DNA from: Lolium rigidum
Lineage: Eukaryota; Streptophyta; Magnoliopsida; Poales; Poaceae
Direction of reading: 5' to 3'
NCBI RefSeq assembly: GCF_022539505.1
Contig: NC_061510.1
Location: forward strand, 395,108,249-395,172,248
Length of the DNA stretch: 64,000 nucleotides
A program made the position numbers and the translations under genes. Positions 23,950 to 35,110 of this stretch are shown here, piece by piece. The stretch's first letter is position 1; each line of letters begins with the position of its first letter. The notes beneath the pieces were generated by a model that did no database searches, was not told where the DNA came from, and saw nothing but the letters and a program-made list of their open reading frames with translations.

Positions 23950-25124
23950 TTTCTAAATCATCGACACTGCTCCCGTTGTGTCAACGTAACCGCCATTGTT
24001 GACCGGAGGTGCCGCCAACTGCAACTGGTGTTGGTTTGAGCTAGTAATTGCGGATGGTGGTGGCAGGTGGACTTCACTCCTTGGCCCCTGTACGTGCCCC
24101 CTATTTGTTGCTTGAGCATTGGCGTGCCCTCATACCTGTGCAGAGCTTGGAAGGTTCGGCAGTCCTTCTGAACATGGCCTGACTGTCTTTTTCCTTCACT
24201 GTCGAGATAAAAGTGCATCTGGCATGGTCCGTTTAAAAGATCCTCGGGTGATACATTGTATGGCCTCTAAAACCTTGGTCGATTATTTTTCCTGCTGGAA
24301 CTTGGCGCGTCTCTATGATCATTGTGCTGCTCGTTGCTTCTCTGATAATCATCCCGATGATTTCCTCCACTATTTCCTCGAAAGCCAGCCGCCACTTGGC
24401 TGGGACCGTCGTAATCCGAGAACTGTCGAGAGTATCGTCGCCTATTTTGATTGTTGTTTCTGTTGCGATCTTCCTCAGGTGATCTATGCCATTTATTTTG
24501 AACAGCGTCTTCGCCATCCGCCCAGCGATTCGCTATCTCCATGATTTGTGCTATTGTTCTCGGGTTGGATCTGCCTAAATCCTCGATTAGGTCTCTTCTT
24601 CGAATCCCCGCAACAAATGTGTGAATTGCTCTTTCGTCAGATACTTTTTCTACCAAATTTTTTATGATGTTCCATCGCTGGATGTGCATCCTCATTGGTT
24701 CATCATACTTCTGCTCGCAGGTCCTTAGCTGCTCTATTGATGCAGGTTTTTTGCACGTGGAACCGAAATTTTTCACGAACAAGTCCTCGAAAGTCTCCCA
24801 GCTGTCGATGGACCCTTCCGATAAATTCTTTATCCATGATCTTGCGGCTCCGCTGAGGTGAACCTAAATGCTTTGCATGGCTGTTGCTCTGGATCCATCC
24901 ATTAATTTCACTGTTTCCAGGTAATCGACTAACCAGTCCTCTGGGTCTTGCAAACCATCAAAAAAATTATAGTTATTGGGTAACTTAAAACCAGAAGGAA
25001 CCCGTGTTTTGCGAACCCGTCGGGTAAAGAAAGGGAGTCCACACATGTCTTCCTCGTTGATTTCTGGCAAATGTTGCCTGGATCTATTTTCACGTGCTCT
25101 ATTGACTCGAGCTTGTGTTACCAT
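23950..25124 (-). pseudogene. Gag core of element B
   Basis: 24864-25124 encodes PSGFKLPNNYNFFDGLQDPE and DWLVDYLETVKLMDGSRATA. After a stop at 24864, 24267-24782 continues the gag fold (SIEQLRTCEQKYDEPMRMHI, IHTFVAGIRRRDLIEDLGRS) and an Asn/Arg-rich tail. 23958-24250 carries a Cys/His motif ending SGHVQKDCRTF. Several stops and frame changes are present. Confidence 0.78.
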
Positions 25125-25265
25125 ATTTCTTGCATCACCTTCCCGTGGAGGATCTCACGCCACCGTAGTGGGTCGAGGACTGCTTCTACTTGGAGCACTT
25201 TCAGGTTGCGGTGTGCTTGAGCCTTCTAGCGCTGTCCCCATGACGCCAACTCCTACCATAGCCAT

Positions 25266-26395
25266 CTAATATAGTGCTTCTCTAGGATCCCCGGGAGGTG
25301 GCTTGGATGCCAGTATAAAGGCATGAGTCGCCATATATCCTTCTTCCGGTGTTTTGGGGATGATGTGTCCTCTCGTATCTATCGACATAAAGGACATGTC
25401 GAGGTTTTGGATCAAGTGCTCGCGCTCGTTCTTGGGCACGTTCGCCAACCGAGATCTTCCTCTTGCGCGTGCTGCTCTGTGATTATCTCCCGAAGTTCCT
25501 GATTGTTGACTCAGGGCGGCTTTGCGCGCACTCGATGCAGAAGCTGCAGCTTTTCTTTGGTCAAGTATAACTCTTTTTTTTCGAGCTCTCGTCGGCACGA
25601 GCGAGTCTATATTGATACGCTTGCAGCTCTTCTGCTGTGGCTGTGGTGGTCCTCGGCTCTGTTCCATTCATGGCCCTCTGAGCTCTATCCCAAGCTTCTT
25701 GCGGAAGTTGTTTTTTTCTCGCGAGGTGTAGGCCCGACATATTTATTTCCTGTTCCTCGCGTGAGATCAGCGGGATCGATGTATGGATTGCCCAGATCAT
25801 CGAAAGCCTCTGACGCTTCATCCTCTGGGCGACTTGATTCGCCAATTTCACAGACTTGATGATATATTGTAGCTTTGTTTTTCTCTTTAGGGTCGGTGAC
25901 ACCGTCATATAGATCGGCGAAGACCTCCCGAATAGAAGTAGATCTGTCGATGAAATCGAGGGTGTCGATGCTTTCCGAGTCTCTGCTCAGACCGGAGCCT
26001 GTAAACGACCTGAAAGACATGCCGCTGAACATATCAGCGAGTCTTCCGCTGATGGCGGGCTCGATGAAGCTTGACGGTGAGATCTCCTTGTCCCCTGACT
26101 CGAACGATGATGATAATCCCGAGAAATCGGAATCGGCCGCTAACGGTCCCAAAAAAATCAGTGCCGCGAGACGATGCGATCCTTCTTTCCCGACGCGGAA
26201 GTGGAAGCTCCCGAACGTCATCTCCATTGACTCCTCCAAATTGGCATATGCATGCAAACGGGCGGTAGGGTGAGGAACAAAATCAACGAGACCAGTTTTG
26301 ATCTGTTTACCTCCGTCCATCGCGTTGCTTGCTACTGATGATGTTGATGATGTTGTCGATGCCATCGAGATCAGCTCCTTGTTGCCTCCAGTTCC
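25266..26395 (-). pseudogene. Gag N-terminal region of element B
   Basis: It starts at about 26362 (MASTTSSTSSVASNAMDGGK), just inside the primer binding site. It runs through a Ser/Asp-rich region, with frame changes near 25690 and 25600, into KNEREHLIQNLDMSFMSIDT and HAFILASKPPPGDPREALY. This is a poorly conserved, largely disordered gag leader. Confidence 0.65.
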
Positions 26396-26411
26396 CACAG
26401 ACGGCGCCAAT
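26390..26411 (-). other. Primer binding site of element B
   Basis: On the minus strand ATTGGCGCCGTCTGTGGGAA follows the LTR end directly. Confidence 0.7.
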
Positions 26412-26776
26412 TGACAAGGGTTTAACTTATCAATGCCTACAGATCATAGACTAGGGTTTCACGGAAAGTAGAGGGCAAGTAGATCTCGAAGGTTCAACCG
26501 AAAAGGTGCTCGACTATGAAAACTAGGGTTTGTGTTGGCAATGATTCGATGCTTTCTTTCTCCCTCGACCCCCCTTATATAGGAGGTGGAGCCGAGGCTT
26601 TTGTATCGTACAAGTTACAAAGTCCAGGAGACTACTTAAGACTATCTATTCCTAATCTATCTCTATCTTCCATATCGATGTTTATTGGGATTCCGGACTT
26701 CGTAATCTTCGGGTTGTGGGCCTTCAGCTATCCCCGGGTACCTTATTGGGCAGGCCCATTCGGGATGCCTATGTCA
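26412..26776 (-). repeat. 5' LTR of element B (365 bp)
   Basis: The plus-strand ends are TGACA and TGTCA, a 5-bp inverted repeat. A minus-strand TATATAAG box lies at 26574-26581. tgcgg at 26777-26781 is the presumed target site. Confidence 0.75.
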
Positions 26777-26968
26777 TGCGGTGATAGGTATAGAACGGGC
26801 GCCCATCAGCCCCAGCATTCTGCCCTTCCGCTCTGTGCTGAAACTTCTGGTGGGGCACTGCAGCGAAGACTGCGACGGTCTTGCGCTTGGCGTCCTTGGA
26901 GAAACTCTTCCCTTTGGAGGAGGACGGTGTGGTTCGGGCCTCCTGCTGGTCCCGAACGAACAACCGCC
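26777..26968 (-). pseudogene. Gag C-terminal fragment of element A
   Basis: It encodes RRLFVRDQQEARTTPSSSKG, then KRKTVAVFAAVPHQ, a basic linker typical after the gag fold. It is bounded on the left by the LTR of B and on the right by element F. Confidence 0.65.
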
Positions 26969-28555
26969 TGATACGTCTCCAACGTATCGATAATTTCTTA
27001 TGTTCCATGCTACATTATTGATGATATCTACATGTTTTATACACATTATATGTCGTATTTACGCATTTTCTGGAACTAACCTATTAACAAGATGCCGAAG
27101 AGCCAGTTGTTGTTTTTCTGCTGTTTTTGGTTTCAGAAATCCTAGTAAGGAAATATTCTCGGAATTGGACGAAATCAATGCCCAGGGTCCTATTTTTGCA
27201 CGAAGCTTCCAGAAGACCGAAGAGGAGACGAAGTGGGGCCACGAGGTGGGGACACACCATGGCGGTGCGGCCCAAGCCCTGGCCGCGCCGCCCTAGTGTG
27301 TGGGCCCCCCGTGACGCCCTTTGACCTGCCCTTCCGCCTACTTAAAGCCTTCGTCGCAAAACCCCCAGTACCGAGAGCCACGATACGGAAAACCTTCCAG
27401 AGACGCCGCCGCCGCGAATCCCATCTCGGGGGATTCAGGAGATCGCCTCCGGCACCCTGCCGGAGAGGGGAATCATCTCCCGGAGGACTCTTCATCGCCA
27501 TGATCGCCTCCGGAGTGATGAGTGAGTAGTTCACCCCTGGACTATGGGTCCATAGCAGTAGCTAGATGGTCGTCTTCTCCTAATTGTGCTTCATTGTTGG
27601 ATCTTGTGAGCTGCCTAACATGATCAAGATCATCTATCCGTAATACTATATGTTGTGTTTGTCGGGATCCGATGGATAGAGAATACTATGTTATGGTGAT
27701 TATCAATCTATTATTTATGTGTTGTTTATGATCTTGCATGCTCTCCGTTATTAGTAGAGGCTCTGGCCAAGTTTTTGCTCTTAACTCCAAGAGGGAGTAT
27801 TTATGCTCGATAGTGGGTTCATGCCTCCATTGATACCTGGGACAGTGACAGAAAGTTCTAAGGTTGTGGATGTGCTGTTGCCACTAGGGATAAAACATTG
27901 ATGCTATGTCTAAGGATGTAGTTGTTGATTACATTACGCACCATACTTAATGCAATTGTCCGTTGCTTGCAACTTAATATCGGAAGGGGTTCGGATGATA
28001 ACCTGAAGGTGGACTTTTTAGGCATAGATGCATGCTAGATGGCGGTCTATGTACTTTGTCGTAATGCCCAATTAAATCTCACTATATTTATCATATCATG
28101 TATATGCATTGTTATGCCCTTTTCTATTTGTCAATTGCCCGACTGTAATTTGTTCACCCAACATGCTTTAATCTTATGGGAGAGACACCTCTAGTGAACT
28201 GTGGACCCCGGTCCTATTCTTTACATCGCATACAATCTACCGCAATACTTGTTTTACTCGTTTTCTTCGCAAACAATCATCTTCCACACAATACGGTTAA
28301 TCCTTTGTTACAGCAAGCCGGTGAGATTGACAACCTCACTGTTTCGTTGGGGCAAAGTACTTTGGTTGTGTTGTGCAGGTTCCACCATCCCTGGTGTTGC
28401 GCCGCATCACATTTCGCCACCATCAACCTTCAACGTGCTTCTTGACTCCTACTGGTCCGATTAAACCTTGGTTTCTTACTGAGGGAAACTTGCCACTGTG
28501 CGCACCATACCTTCCTCTTGGGGTTCTCAACGGACGTGTACATCTAAGCGCATCA
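26969..28555 (+). repeat. 5' LTR of element F
   Basis: It runs from TGATACG to GCATCA. It is closely similar to the LTRs of element D and nearly identical to 33515-35110. Confidence 0.9.
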
Positions 28556-28565
28556 AGCAAATTTC

Positions 28566-28583
28566 TGGCGCCGTTGCCGGGGA
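28566..28583 (+). other. Primer binding site of element F (tRNA-Asp)
   Basis: TGGCGCCGTTGCCGGGGA, a full match to the Athila-type site, starts 11 bp after the LTR. Confidence 0.88.
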
Positions 28584-28807
28584 GATCAAGACACGCTGCA
28601 AGGGGAGTCTCCACTTCCCAATCTCTTTACTTTGTTTTTGTCTTGCTTTATTTTATTTACTAATTTGTTTGCTGCACCTAAACAAAACACAAAAAAATTA
28701 GTTGCTAGTTTTACTTTATTTACTGTCTTGTTCTCTATATCAAAAACACAAAAAAATTAGTTACTTGCATTTACTTTATCTAGTTTGCTTTATTTACTGT
28801 TGCTAAA

Positions 28808-29512
28808 ATGAATACCCCTGAAAATACTAAGTTGTGTGACTTCACAACTACTAATAATAATGATTTCCTATGCACACCTATTGCTCCACCTGCTACTACA
28901 GCAGAATTCTTTGAAATTAAACCTGCTTTACTGAACCTTGTTATGAGAGATCAATTTTCTGGTGTTAGTTCTGATGATGCTGCTGCCCATCTTAATAATT
29001 TTGTTGAACTTTGTGAAATGCAAAAATATAAGGATGTAGATGGTGATATTATTAAATTGAAATTGTTTCCTTTCTCATTAAGAGGAAGAGCTAAAGATTG
29101 GTTGCTATCTTTGCCTAAGAATAGTATTGATTCATGGACTAAATGTAAGGATGCTTTTATTGGTAGATATTATCCTCCCGCTAAAATTATATCTTTGAGA
29201 AGTAGCATAATGAATTTTAAGCAATTAGATACTGAACATGTTGCTCAAGCATGGGAGAGAATGAAAACTTTGGTAAAGAATTGCCCAACCCATGGACTGA
29301 CTACTTGGATGATCATTCAAACCTTCTATGCAGGACTAAATTTTTCTTCGCGGAATTTATTGGATTCAGCTGCTGGAGGTACCTTTATGTCCATCACTTT
29401 GGGGGCGGCTACAAAGCTTCTTGATGATATGATGATAAATTACTCTGAATGGCACACGGAAAGAGCTCCACAAGGTAAGAAGGTAAATTCGTTGAAGAAA
29501 CCTCTTCCTTGA
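28808..29512 (+). CDS. Gag of element F (Athila type)
   Basis: The start MNTPENTKLCDFTTTNNNDF lies 225 bp after the primer binding site. The retrotransposon gag domain includes EIKPALLNLVMRDQFSG, HLNNFVELCEMQKYKDVDGD, FPFSLRGRAKDWLLSLPKNS and CKDAFIGRYYPPAKI. It would form the particle shell. The ORF ends at 29512 only because of a one-base shift near 29490; the next frame continues directly (VEETSSLSDKIDVIMSML), so gag and protease were probably one ORF. The missing base fits an AATTCTGTTG to AATTCGTTG change, the CTG-loss pattern seen elsewhere in this window. Confidence 0.85.
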   Translation: MNTPENTKLCDFTTTNNNDFLCTPIAPPATTAEFFEIKPALLNLVMRDQFSGVSSDDAAAHLNNFVELCEMQKYKDVDGDIIKLKLFPFSLRGRAKDWLLSLPKNSIDSWTKCKDAFIGRYYPPAKIISLRSSIMNFKQLDTEHVAQAWERMKTLVKNCPTHGLTTWMIIQTFYAGLNFSSRNLLDSAAGGTFMSITLGAATKLLDDMMINYSEWHTERAPQGKKVNSLKKPLP

Positions 29513-30921
29513 GTGATAAGATTGATGTGATTATGTCTATGCTTGTGAATGGTAGATCTAATGTTGATCAAAATAATGTTCCTTTAGCTTCATTGGTTGC
29601 TCAAGAAGAAAATGTTGATGTGAATTTCATTAAAAATAATAATTTCAACAACAATGCTTATAGGAACAATTCTGGTAATAACTATAGGCCATATCCTTCT
29701 GCTAATGGTAATGGTTATGGTAATTCTTATGGGAATTCTTACAATAATAATAGTAGTGTACCCCCTGGTCTTGAAGCCATGCTTAAAGAATTTATTAGTA
29801 CACAAACTGCTTTTAACAAATCTGTTGAGGAAAAGCTTGATAAAATTGATATTATTGCTTCTAGAGTTGATAGACTTGCCTCTTATGTTGATCTATTAAA
29901 ATTGAAAGTTATGCCTAATAATGATATTGATAATAAGATTACTACTACAGCAAATGCCATCCAAGTTAGAATTAATGAGAATATAAGATTAATGGCTGAA
30001 TTGCGTGCTAGGTGGGATAGAGAAGAAAATGAAAAACTAGCTAAAGAGAATAATGTAGCGAAAGTTTGGACTATTACCACCATTAGTAATGATAATGATT
30101 CACATGTTGCTGCACCTCCTACTATCAATGGTAAAATAATTGGTGTTGGCAATGTTTCTACTCCTAGTGCAAAGCGTACAAAACTGCCTGAAATTGCTAA
30201 AACTGCTGAAACTGCTTGTGATAAAACTGCTGAAAATTTTTTCAACCTTGGAGACAATGATCCCATTGCTGTAGCTCATAATGATTTAGATTTTGATGAT
30301 TGCCACATCTCTGAAGTTATAAAGTTCTTACAAAAACTTGCTAAAAGTCCTAATGCTAGTGCTATAAATTTAGCCTTTACAAAACATATTACAAATGCTC
30401 TCATAAAAGCTAGAGAAGAGAAACTAAAACTTGAAACTTCTATTCCTAGAAAGTTAGAAGATGGTTGGGAGCCCATCATTAAAATGAAATTCAGTGACTT
30501 TGAATGTAATGCTTTATGTGATCTTGGTGCAAGTATTTCTGTTATGCCTAAAAAGATTTATGATATGCTTGACTTGTCACCATTGAAGAATTGTTATTTG
30601 GATGTTAATCTTGCCGATAATGTTAAAAAGAAACCTTTAGGGAGGATTGATAATGTGCGCATTACGGTTAACAATAACCTTGTCCCCGTTGATTTTGTTG
30701 TCTTGGATATCGAATGCAATGCATCTTGTCCTATTGTGTTGGGAAGACCTTTTCTTCGAACCGTTGGTGCTGTTATTGATATGAGGGAAGGTAATATTAA
30801 ATATCAATTTCCTCTCAAGAAAGGTATGGAACACTTCCCTAGAAAGAGAATGAAGTTACCTTTTGATTCTATTATTAGAACAAGTTATGATGTTGATGCT
30901 TCTACTCTTGATGTTACTTGA
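29490..30921 (+). CDS. Gag C-terminus plus aspartic protease of element F
   Basis: Open to 30921 (TGA). The first third is Asn/Tyr/Gly-rich (NNNFNNNAYRNNSGNNYRPY), then a coiled-coil-like linker (EEKLDKIDIIASRVDRLASY), then a charged spacer, and from about 30480 a retropepsin domain with FECNALCDLGASISVMPKKI (DLGAS active site, as in Athila) and CPIVLGRPFLRTVGAVIDM. No polymerase follows; the ORF closes with DVDASTLDVT. Such gag-protease elements depend on an autonomous partner for RT and integrase. The frame lacks its own ATG near the start, consistent with fusion to the preceding gag. Confidence 0.85.
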
Positions 30922-33498
30922 ATTACACTTTCTGCGCCTAGCTGAAAGGCGTTAAAGAAAAGCACTTCTTGGGAGATAACCCATGTGTTTATTTTTACTA
31001 CAGTACTTTGTTTTATATTTGAGTCTTGGAAGTTGTTTACTACTGTAGCAACCTCTCCTTATCATGTTTTTGTGCCAAGTAAAGTTTCTATGCTAAAGTT
31101 GATGTTATATTTGGGATCGTCGCGTGAAACAGACATTGCTGTCCGTCACGAATTCTGGCATAAGTCTCTGTAGAAAATTCAAAACAATCTGCAAAATTAC
31201 GAGCGTGATCCTCAGATATGTACGCAACTTTCATTAGTTTTGAGTTTTTTCCATTTGAGCAAGTCTAGTGCACCTTTCTGGTTCGTCTTTACGGACTGTT
31301 CTGTTTTTGACAGATTCTGCCTTTTATTTCGCATTGCCGTATTTGCTATGTTGGATGAATTTATTTGATCCATTAATGTCCAGTAGCTTTATGCAATGTC
31401 CAGAAGTGTTAAGAATGATTGTTTCACCTCTGAATATGTGAATTTTAATTGTGCACTAACCCTCTAATAAGTTTGCTTGAAGTTTGGTGTGAAGGAAGTT
31501 TTCAAGGGTCAAGAGAGGAGTATGATATACTATGATCAAGAGGAGTGAAAGCTCTAAGCTTGGGGATGCCCCCGTGGTTCATCCCTGCATATTTTAAGAA
31601 GACTCAAGCGTTTAAGCTTGGGGATGCCCAAGGCATCCCCTTCTTCATCGACAACATCATCAGGTTCCTCCCCGAAACTATATTTTTATTCAGATCACAT
31701 CTTGTGTTCTTTACTTGGAGCGTCGGTTTGTTTTGTTTTTGTTTTTGTTTGAATAAAATGGATCCTAGCATTCACTGTGTGGGAGAGAGACACGCTCCGC
31801 TGTTGCATATGGACAAATATGTCCTTAGGCTTTACTCATAATTTTCAAGACGAAGGTTGAAATTTCTTCGTTAAATTGTTATATGGTTGGAATCGGGAAA
31901 CGCTACATGTAGTAATTCTAAAATGTCTTGGATAATGTGATACTTGGCAATTGTTGTGCTCATGTTTAAGCTCTTGCATCATATACTTTGCACCCATTAA
32001 TGAAGAAATACATAGAGCTTGCTAAAATTTGGTTTGCATATTTGGTCTCTCCAAGGTCTAGATAATTTCTAGTATTGAGTTTTGAACAACAAGGAAGACG
32101 GTGTAGAGTCTTATAATGTTTACAATATGTCTTTTATGTGAGTTTTGCTGCACCGGTTCATCCTTGAGTTTGCTTCAAATAACCTTGCTAGCCTAAACCT
32201 TGTATCGAGAGGGAATACTTCTCATGCATCCAAAATCCTTGAGCCAACCACTATGCCATTTGTGTCCACCATACCTACCTACTACATGGTATTTCTCCGC
32301 CATTCCAAAGTAAATTGCTTGAGTGCTACCTTTAAATTTCCATCATTCACCTTTGCAATATATAGCTCATGGGACAAAATAGCCTTAAAAACTATTGTGG
32401 TATTGAATATGTACTTATGCACTTTATCTCTTATTAAGTTGCTTGTTGTGCGATAACCATGCTTCCGGGGACGCCATCAACTATTCTTTGTTGAATATCA
32501 TGTGAGTTGCTATGCATGTCCGTCTTGTCTCGAAGTAAGAGAGATCTACCACCTTAATGGTTGGAGCATGTATATTGTTAGAGAAGAACATTGGGCCGCT
32601 AACTAAAGCCATGAATCATGGTGGAAGTTTCAGTTTTGGACATATATCCTCAATCTCATATGAGAACACTAATTGTTGCCACATGCTTATGCATTAAAGA
32701 GGAGTCCATTATCTGTTGTCCATGTTGTCCCGGTATGGATGTCTAAGTTGAGAATAATCAAAAGCGAGAAATCCAAAATGCGAGCTTTCTCCTTAGACCT
32801 TTGTACAAAGCGGCATGGAGGTACCCCTTTGTGACACTTGGTTGAAACATGTGTATTGCGATGATCCGGTAGTCCAAGCTGATTAGGACAAGGTGCGGGC
32901 ACTATTAGTATACTATGCATGAGGCTTGCAACTTGTAAGATATAATTTACATAACTCATATGCTTTATTACTACCGTTGACAAAATTGTTTCATGTTTTC
33001 AAAATAAAAGCTCTAGCACAAATATAGCAATCGATGCTTTTCTCTTTGAAGGACCTTTCTTTTACTTTTATGGTTAGTCAGTTTACCTATCTCTCTCCAC
33101 CTCAAGAAGCAAACACTTTTGTGAACTGTGCATTGATTCCTACATACTTGCATATTGCACTTGTTATATTACTTTATATTGACACTATCCATGAGATATA
33201 CATGTTATAAGTTGAAAGCAACCGCTGAAACTTAATCTTCCTTTGTGTTGCTTCAATACCTTTACTTTGATTTATTGCTTTATGAGTTAACTCTTATGCA
33301 AGACTTATTAATGCTTGTCTTGAAGTACTATTCATGAAAAGTCTTTGCTTTATGATTCATTTGTTTACTCATGTCATTACCATTGTTTTGATCGCTGCAT
33401 TCATTACATATGTTTACAATAGTATGATCAAGATTATGATGGAATGTCACTCCGTAAATTATCCTTGTTATCGTTTACCTCGCTCGGGACGAGCGTAA
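30922..33498 (+). other. Non-coding internal region of element F
   Basis: About 2.6 kb in place of RT and integrase, homologous to 4061-6617 of element D. Only short spurious ORFs are present. It contains the polypurine-motif pair at 31554-31640. Confidence 0.75.
31554..31640 (+). repeat. Duplicated polypurine-tract motif plus hairpin in element F
   Basis: CTAAGCTTGGGGATGCC is at 31554-31570, and a copy with one change (TTTAAGCTTGGGGATGCC) at 31610-31627. The 9-bp-arm stem at 31620-31640 is the same as in D and E. Confidence 0.85.
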
Positions 33499-33514
33499 CT
33501 AAGCTTGGGGATGC
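33499..33514 (+). other. Polypurine tract of element F
   Basis: CTAAGCTTGGGGATGC directly precedes the 3' LTR. Confidence 0.7.
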
Positions 33515-35110
33515 CGATACGTCTCCAACGTATCGATAATTTCTTATGTTCCATGCTACATTATTGATGATATCTACATGTTTTATACACATTATATGTC
33601 GTATTTACGCATTTTCTGGAACTAACCTATTAACAAGATGCCGAAGAGCCAGTTGATGTTTTCTGCTGTTTTTGGTTTCATAAATCCTAGTAAGGAAATA
33701 TTCTCGAATTGGACGAAATCAACGCCCAGGGTCCTATTTTTGCACGAAGCTTCCAGAAGACCGAAGAGGAGACGAAGTGGGGCCACGAGGTGGGGACACA
33801 CCATGGCGGCGCGGCCCAAGCCCTGGCCGCGCCGCCCTAGTGTGTGGGCCCCCCGTGACGCCCTTTGACCTGCCCTTCCGCCTACTTAAAGCCTCCGTCG
33901 CGAAACCCCCAGTACCGAGAGCCACGATACGGAAAACCTTCCGCAGACGCCGCCGCCGCGAATCCCATCTCGGGGATTCAGGAGATCGCCTCCGGCACCC
34001 TGCCGGAGAGGGGAATCATCTCCCGGAGGACTCTTCATCGCCATGATCGCCTCCGGAGTGATGAGTGAGTAGTTCACCCCTGGACTATGGGTCCATAGCA
34101 GTAGCTAGATGGTCGTCTTCTCCTAATTGTGCTTCATTGTTGGATCTTGTGAGCTGCCTAACATGATCAAGATCATCTATCTGTAATACTATATGTTGTG
34201 TTTGTCGGGATCCGATGGATCGAGAATACTATGTTATGGTGATTATCAATCTATTATTTATGTGTTGTTTATGATCTTGCATGCTCTCCGTTATTAGTAG
34301 AGGCTCTGGCCAAGTTTTTGCTCTTAACTCCAAGAGGGAGTATTTATGCTCGATAGTGGGTTCATGCCTCCATTGATACCCGGGACAGAGGATGTAAAGT
34401 TCTAAGGTTGTGGATGTGTTGTTGCCACTAGGGATAAAACATTGATGCTATGTCTAAGGATGTAGTTGTTGATTACATTACGCACCATACTTAATGCAAT
34501 TGTCTCGTTGCTTGCAACTTAATACTGGAAGGGGTTCGGATGATAACCTGAAGGTGGACTTTTTAGGCATAGATGCATGCTAGATGGCGGTCTATGTACT
34601 TTGTCGTAATGCCCAATTAAATCTCACTATATTTATCATATCATGTATATGCATTGTTATGCCCTTTTCTATTTGTCAATTGCCCGATCGTAATTTGTTC
34701 ACCCAACATGCTTTTATCTTATGGGAGAGACACCTCTAGTGAACCGTGGACCCCGGTCCTATTCTTTACATCGCATACAATCTACTGCAATACTTGTTTT
34801 ACTGTTTTCTTCGCAAACAATCATCTTCCACACAATACGGTTAATCCTTTGTTACAGCAAGCCGGTGAGATTGACAACCTCACTGTTTCGCTGGGGCAAA
34901 GTACTTTGGTTGTGTTGTGCAGGTTCCACGTTGGCGCCGGAATCCCTGGTGTTGCGCCGCATCACATTTCGCCACCATCAACCTTCAACGTGCTTCTTGA
35001 CTCCTACCGGTCCGATTAAACCTTGGTTTCTTACTGAGGGAAACTTGCCACTGTGCGCATCATACCTTCCTCTTGGGGTTCCCAACGGACGTGTACATCT
35101 ACGCGCATCA
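33515..35110 (+). repeat. 3' LTR of element F
   Basis: It begins CGATACG (TGATACG at the outer end of the element) and ends GCATCA, followed by ccgcc. Confidence 0.9.

Larger units (their letters stand above)
23413..26776 (-). mobile_element. Element B: Ty3/Gypsy element, 5' part only
   Basis: Minus strand, from its 5' LTR (26412-26776) through gag to the protease, where element C interrupts it; the rest lies left of the window. It is inserted in the gag gene of element A: sequence to its right (26777-26963) continues in the same gag as 35111 onward. Gag style and protease motif (DGGSS) point to a Tat-like lineage different from C. Confidence 0.8.
26969..35110 (+). mobile_element. Element F: complete gag-protease Athila-type Gypsy element
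   Basis: LTRs are at 26969-28555 and 33515-35110 (about 1.59 kb), with target duplication ccgcc at 26964-26968 and 35111-35115. It has a perfect tRNA-Asp-type primer binding site and encodes gag and protease but no RT, RNase H or integrase: the protease ORF ends at 30921 and is followed by 2.6 kb of non-coding DNA. LTR, leader and 3' internal sequences match element D, yet D has a different ORF in the same slot. It interrupts gag of element A. Confidence 0.92.
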
